Assembly: GCA_012513595.1 (NCBI GenBank)
Contig: JAAZBY010000518.1
Location: 1 to 17,106 of the forward strand
Length of the DNA stretch: 17,106 nt
From: Chloroflexota bacterium
Lineage (GTDB): Bacteria; Chloroflexota; Anaerolineae; UBA1429
Reading direction: 5' to 3'
Made by a program: the position numbers and the translations under genes. Below are positions 14,437 to 17,106 of the stretch, piece by piece; the first letter of the stretch is position 1; the number at the start of each line of letters is the position of its first letter. The notes beneath the pieces are model-generated. The model ran no database searches. It was not told the origin of the DNA and was given only the letters and a program-made list of their open reading frames with translations.

Positions 14437-15347
14437 GCGCCGGCGGCCCGCTCCGCCAGGACGGCGCCGATGGCCCGCCGCGCGATGCCGGCCAGCACGG
14501 GGTTGGTGTCTTGGTAGTAGGGGAGGGCGACGAGGCCCATCCACAGCGCCCAACCCCGCCCGCGCGCCCAGGTGGCCTCATCAACCGCTACCGCCGCGCG
14601 GAAGGCCGCGCGGCTCTCCCCGGTAAAGAGGTTCCAGGCCACCATCAGGTCGCAGGCCGGGTCGCCCACCCCCAGGCAGCCAAAGTCGATCACGGCGCTG
14701 AGGCGCCCCTCCACGGCCAGCAGGTTCCCCGCCTGCAGGTCCCCGTGGATCCAGACGGGCTCCCCGCCCCAGGCGGGCGCGGCCAGGGCCGCCTCCCAGG
14801 CGGCCGTGAGGGCGGCGCCGTCGTACAGCCCGTCGAGAGAGGCGATCCCCGCGCGGGCCGACGCATCGCGCGCGGCCAGCGGCTCGCCACGGCGCGAGTT
14901 GTGCTCCCCGGGGGGTGGCCCGCCGGCCGCGTCGACCTGCCGGAGCGCGACCACGAACCGCGCCAGGTCCTCAGCCGCCTGGCAGGGGTCGGCCAGGCGC
15001 TCGAAGGTGGCGTTGGCGCCCGCCAGCCAGGGGTAGACGCCCCAATGCCAGGGGTAGCCCTCGGCCGGCGCCCCCACCGCCAGCGGCACCGGGATGGCCA
15101 GAGGCAGGTGCGGCGCCAGCCCCGGCAGCCAGCGGTGTTCCTTCTCCACCTGCCCCACGGCCCAGCCGATGCGCGGCAGCCGCACGGCCAGGCTCTCGCC
15201 CAGGCGGTAGATGGCATTGTCCGTGCCGGAACTGGGGCACGGCGCGATGGGCAGCCCCGCCCACTGCGGGAACTGCGCCTCGAGCAGCCGGCGCACCAGG
15301 GCGACGTCGGTTTCCACCTCGTCGGCGTGCATCTTTCCTACGGACAT
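14433..15347 (-). CDS. Aminoglycoside phosphotransferase (APH)-family kinase
   Basis: The protein has 304 residues. AGGAGG lies seven bases before the ATG at 15347, whereas the ATG at 15353 is almost in contact with it. The protein-kinase-like APH fold is clear. The N-lobe has SSGTDNAIYRLGESLAVRLP with the ATP-binding Lys replaced by Arg in AVRLP. The catalytic loop is WIHGDLQAGNLL (His201, Asp203, Asn208), and the metal-binding motif is VIDFGCLGVGDPACDLM (Asp221). Proteins with this DNAIYRLGE...HGDL pattern are commonly annotated as aminoglycoside phosphotransferases, but most have no proven drug substrate. A small-molecule hydroxyl kinase acting on a sugar, amine or antibiotic fits. Resistance should not be assumed. 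It is divergent from the PL22-like gene and is followed by the dehydrogenase. Confidence 0.85.
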   Translation of the reverse strand: MSVGKMHADEVETDVALVRRLLEAQFPQWAGLPIAPCPSSGTDNAIYRLGESLAVRLPRIGWAVGQVEKEHRWLPGLAPHLPLAIPVPLAVGAPAEGYPWHWGVYPWLAGANATFERLADPCQAAEDLARFVVALRQVDAAGGPPPGEHNSRRGEPLAARDASARAGIASLDGLYDGAALTAAWEAALAAPAWGGEPVWIHGDLQAGNLLAVEGRLSAVIDFGCLGVGDPACDLMVAWNLFTGESRAAFRAAVAVDEATWARGRGWALWMGLVALPYYQDTNPVLAGIARRAIGAVLAERAAGA

Positions 15348-15384
15348 GGGCATCCCTCCTCGGCCGCGGCGTGGGCACCCGCGC

Positions 15385-15414
15385 AGTATAGGCGGGCGGG
15401 CCCGGCGCGCCCAA
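15385..15414 (-). promoter_or_regulatory. Candidate promoter of the APH-family kinase
   Basis: On the minus strand, TTGGGC (15414-15409) is followed by an 18-base spacer and TATACT (15390-15385). The predicted +1 is about 15378, 31 bases before the chosen ATG, leaving room for the AGGAGG site. Confidence 0.45.
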
Positions 15415-15430
15415 TACGGCGCCCGGGCGT

Positions 15431-15460
15431 TGGCGCCGCACGCGCTGGCGCCGCAGGCGC
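15431..15460. repeat. 15-bp direct repeat between divergent promoters
   Basis: TGGCGCCGCACGCGC (15431-15445) and TGGCGCCGCAGGCGC (15446-15460) are adjacent copies differing at one base. They sit between the outward-facing -10 boxes of the kinase and PL22-like genes, so they could be an operator. They could equally be slippage product. Confidence 0.7.
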
Positions 15461-15483
15461 TAGCGTCACGGGGGCCGGGGCCC

Positions 15484-15489
15484 TATACT
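15484..15489 (+). promoter_or_regulatory. Possible -10 box for the PL22-like gene
   Basis: TATACT is the only AT-rich hexamer in a long GC stretch upstream of the PL22-like gene. No convincing -35 box lies 16-18 bases before it. If used, the leader would be about 107 bases, in which I see no recognisable riboswitch. Confidence 0.3.
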
Positions 15490-15602
15490 GTGGTTGCCCT
15501 CCGCACTCGGCGCAGCGCCCGCCGGTGCCCGGTGCTGGCAGGGCGCGCCTTCCTGCGGGAACCCGGCCCGGCGGGCAGCACGTGGAGAAAGGGAGCAAGG
15601 CT

Positions 15603-16748
15603 ATGGCTACGCTGTTCGAGTCCACGGCGACGGAATGGATCGTGCGGGAAAAGGCCCCCTCGGGCGCGCAGATTCACCAGCTGACCTCGGCCCCCGCCAT
15701 CAACGACCACGAGTACTTTGAGGTGCCCTATATGGACGCCTCCTCCCGCTACGTCATGTTCACCCGCATGCACGACTCCATCGGCCCCGTCGGCCTCTGG
15801 CGCGCCGACCTGGAGCGCCGCCTGGTTACCAAGGTCGCTGAGACCACCGGCCGCATGCGCGGCCACGCCGTCTCGCCGGACCAGCGCTTCTTCTACTACA
15901 CCGACCTGCGCGACGGCCGCTCGTACGAGCTGGTCGAGCTGGACATCACCACCCTCGAGAGGCGCGCCTGGGCGTTTGACGATGACCGCTTCCTGCCGCG
16001 CACGCGCGGCTCGGTAACGCCCGACCGCCGCTACTACATCAACTCCGCCTACCTGGGCAACAAGCGCTTCGGCGTCTGGCGGCTGGACATGGAGTCTGGC
16101 GAGCGCCAACTGATCTGGGAGCAGGGGGAGGACATGTGCAACGCCCATCCCCAGCTGGAGCCGGGCCGCGGCCAGGACCTGCTCATCCAGCACAACCGCG
16201 GCGCCATCGTCGACGACACCGGCCGGCACATCCTCCTGGTGGGGGAGATCGGCGCCACCCTCTATCTGGTTGACATAAACGGCAAGAACCACCGCACCCT
16301 GCCGGTGGGCCAGCCCTTCACCCAGCGCTGCCAGGGGCACCAGTGCTGGCTGGGCACTACCGGTGAGATCCTCCTGACCGTCGGCGGCGGCCCGCGTGAG
16401 GAGGTCCTGCGGGCGGGCAACCTCCTGGCGGTGCGCCCCGGAGACGAACGCGCCCGCGTGGTGGCCAAGGGGGTCTACTTTGACCACTGCAACGCCTCGC
16501 GAGATGGGCGCTACTTTGTGTCAGACACGAGCCCCAACGCCTCCCTCGTGATCGGCTCCATCAAGACCGGGCGCTGGCACCTGCTGTGTGAGACGGGCTC
16601 CTCCCTCTCCTCCCCGCAGTACACCCACCCGCACCCCTACCTGAGCCCCGACAACCAGTGGGTGATCTACAACTCGGACCGCACCGGCATCCCGCACGTC
16701 TACGCCGCGCGGGTGCCGGAGGGGCTGCTGGCCGGCCTGGAGGCCTAA
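15603..16748 (+). CDS. ogl: Oligogalacturonate lyase-like beta-propeller (polysaccharide lyase family 22)
   Basis: The protein has 381 residues, close to the roughly 388 of known oligogalacturonate lyases, and starts at an ATG with GGAG seven bases upstream. Repeated beta-strand units with TolB-like SPDxxx(W/F) motifs indicate a propeller: AVSPDQRFFYYTDL, SVTPDRRYYINSAYLG, ASRDGRYFVSDTS and YLSPDNQWVIYNSDRTG. Near the end, SSPQYTHPHP carries Gln339, His342 and His344 in the Q-x-x-H-x-H arrangement that I recall as the manganese ligands of PL22. His246 in QGHQCW could be the fourth, although the spacing to the others differs. PL22 enzymes cleave unsaturated digalacturonate in the cytoplasm, and no signal peptide is seen here, which agrees. 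A non-lyase propeller is the alternative. A creatininase-family gene follows. Confidence 0.7.
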   Translation: MATLFESTATEWIVREKAPSGAQIHQLTSAPAINDHEYFEVPYMDASSRYVMFTRMHDSIGPVGLWRADLERRLVTKVAETTGRMRGHAVSPDQRFFYYTDLRDGRSYELVELDITTLERRAWAFDDDRFLPRTRGSVTPDRRYYINSAYLGNKRFGVWRLDMESGERQLIWEQGEDMCNAHPQLEPGRGQDLLIQHNRGAIVDDTGRHILLVGEIGATLYLVDINGKNHRTLPVGQPFTQRCQGHQCWLGTTGEILLTVGGGPREEVLRAGNLLAVRPGDERARVVAKGVYFDHCNASRDGRYFVSDTSPNASLVIGSIKTGRWHLLCETGSSLSSPQYTHPHPYLSPDNQWVIYNSDRTGIPHVYAARVPEGLLAGLEA

Positions 16749-16785
16749 CGAGAGCGGCGCGGACGGCCGCATGAAGGCACCGTAC

Positions 16786-16816
16786 GGGGCGCCGCCACCG
16801 GCATGGGCGGCGCCCC
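16786..16816. repeat. Perfect 11-bp hairpin between the PL22-like and creatininase genes
   Basis: GGGGCGCCGCC (16786-16796) pairs exactly with GGCGGCGCCCC (16806-16816) around a 9-base loop. It lies 38 bases after the PL22-like stop and 24 before the next ATG. No U-tract follows, so it may be an RNA-stabilising or partial-attenuation element rather than a full terminator. Confidence 0.6.
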
Positions 16817-16839
16817 GCCAGCGTAAGGGGAAAGCGACC

Positions 16840-17106
16840 ATGTACTCCGCCGAGAACACCTCCGCCGAGATCGGCGCCGCCGGGCTGACCACGGCGGTGC
16901 TGCCCTTTGGCGCCATCGAGCAGCACGGCCCGCACCTGCCGATCGGCACCGACTGGCTGATCGCCCAGGAGGTGGCCCGCCGCCTGGCCGAGGAGTTGGG
17001 CGCCCTGCTCCTGCCGGCCATGCCCTACGGCTGCTCGCGCGAGCACATGGCCTTCGCCGGCACGGTGACGCTGCGCCCCTCCACCCTGGCCGCCGTGCTG
17101 GAAGAC
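16840..17106 (+). CDS. Creatininase-family metal hydrolase (3'-truncated)
   Basis: Only the first 89 residues are in the window. The ATG at 16840 has AAGGGG nine bases upstream. The zinc-binding start of the creatininase/MftE-type fold is clear: LPFGAIEQHGPHLPIGTDWL gives Glu27, His29 and Asp38, with the same spacing as in creatininase (E-x-H, then nine residues to Asp). LLLPAMPYGCSREHMAFAGT continues the pattern. Family members hydrolyse cyclic or linear amides such as creatinine or formamides, or process peptides (MftE). The substrate cannot be told from this part. Same strand and a 91-base gap suggest co-transcription with the PL22-like gene through the hairpin. A link to sugar-acid or lactone hydrolysis would be speculation. 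Confidence 0.85.
   Translation, partial: MYSAENTSAEIGAAGLTTAVLPFGAIEQHGPHLPIGTDWLIAQEVARRLAEELGALLLPAMPYGCSREHMAFAGTVTLRPSTLAAVLED

Noticed and set aside
14433..15347. Aminoglycoside-resistance gene.
   Set aside because: The APH fold is clear, but the fold alone does not show a drug substrate, and no other resistance or mobility gene is present.
14511..15602. An upstream extension of the PL22-like frame.
   Set aside because: It is antisense to the APH-family kinase and lacks any domain. The ATG at 15603 has its own ribosome-binding site.

Overview
The window comes from a very GC-rich bacterial genome, most likely a Chloroflexota (Anaerolineae/Thermomicrobia-like) chromosome or MAG. The case for that phylum is the style of several proteins, above all the 928-residue membrane protein with a C-terminal beta-sandwich region that is common in that phylum. 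This placement is an inference, because no rRNA gene is present.

Layout. (1) 1-2388, plus strand: the last two genes of what looks like a BREX phage-defence island. They are a 5'-truncated PglZ alkaline-phosphatase-superfamily protein and a translationally coupled BrxA-like protein, which is the order that closes a type 3 BREX operon. (2) 2399-3927, plus strand: a consensus promoter and a SelA/DgaE-type PLP enzyme with an extra C-terminal domain. (3) 3924-6710, minus strand: a large GT-C-like membrane protein of the 6-pyruvoyl-tetrahydropterin-synthase-related family. It shares its stop-codon bases with the PLP enzyme. (4) 6711-7627: a non-coding mosaic of degenerate repeats bounded by inverted repeats. 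(5) 7628-12066, minus strand: a tight five-gene operon encoding a GNAT protein, a stand-alone pyruvate-kinase alpha/beta-domain protein, a Gfo/Idh/MocA dehydrogenase, a 6-phosphogluconate-dehydrogenase-like protein and a xylose-isomerase-like TIM barrel. The last three match in family, and by remembered sequence, the D-apiose catabolic enzymes ApsD, ApnO and OiaC. (6) 12073-13245: divergent promoters, an MsrP-like Tat lipoprotein, and an intergenic 16-bp tandem array flanked by GC palindromes. (7) 13286-15347, minus strand: a zinc alcohol dehydrogenase and an APH-type kinase. (8) 15603-17106, plus strand: a PL22 oligogalacturonate-lyase-like beta-propeller and a truncated creatininase-family protein.

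How it fits together. Apiose is the branched sugar of the pectin rhamnogalacturonan II, and PL22 enzymes act on unsaturated pectin dimers. The right two thirds of the window therefore reads as a pectin and branched-sugar utilisation neighbourhood next to a phage-defence island. The proposed apiose route is apiose to apionolactone (ApsD), hydrolysis to apionate (lactonase not identified here), apionate to 3-oxo-isoapionate (ApnO), and decarboxylation to L-erythrulose (OiaC). All functional names rest on reading motifs by eye. No database search was run.
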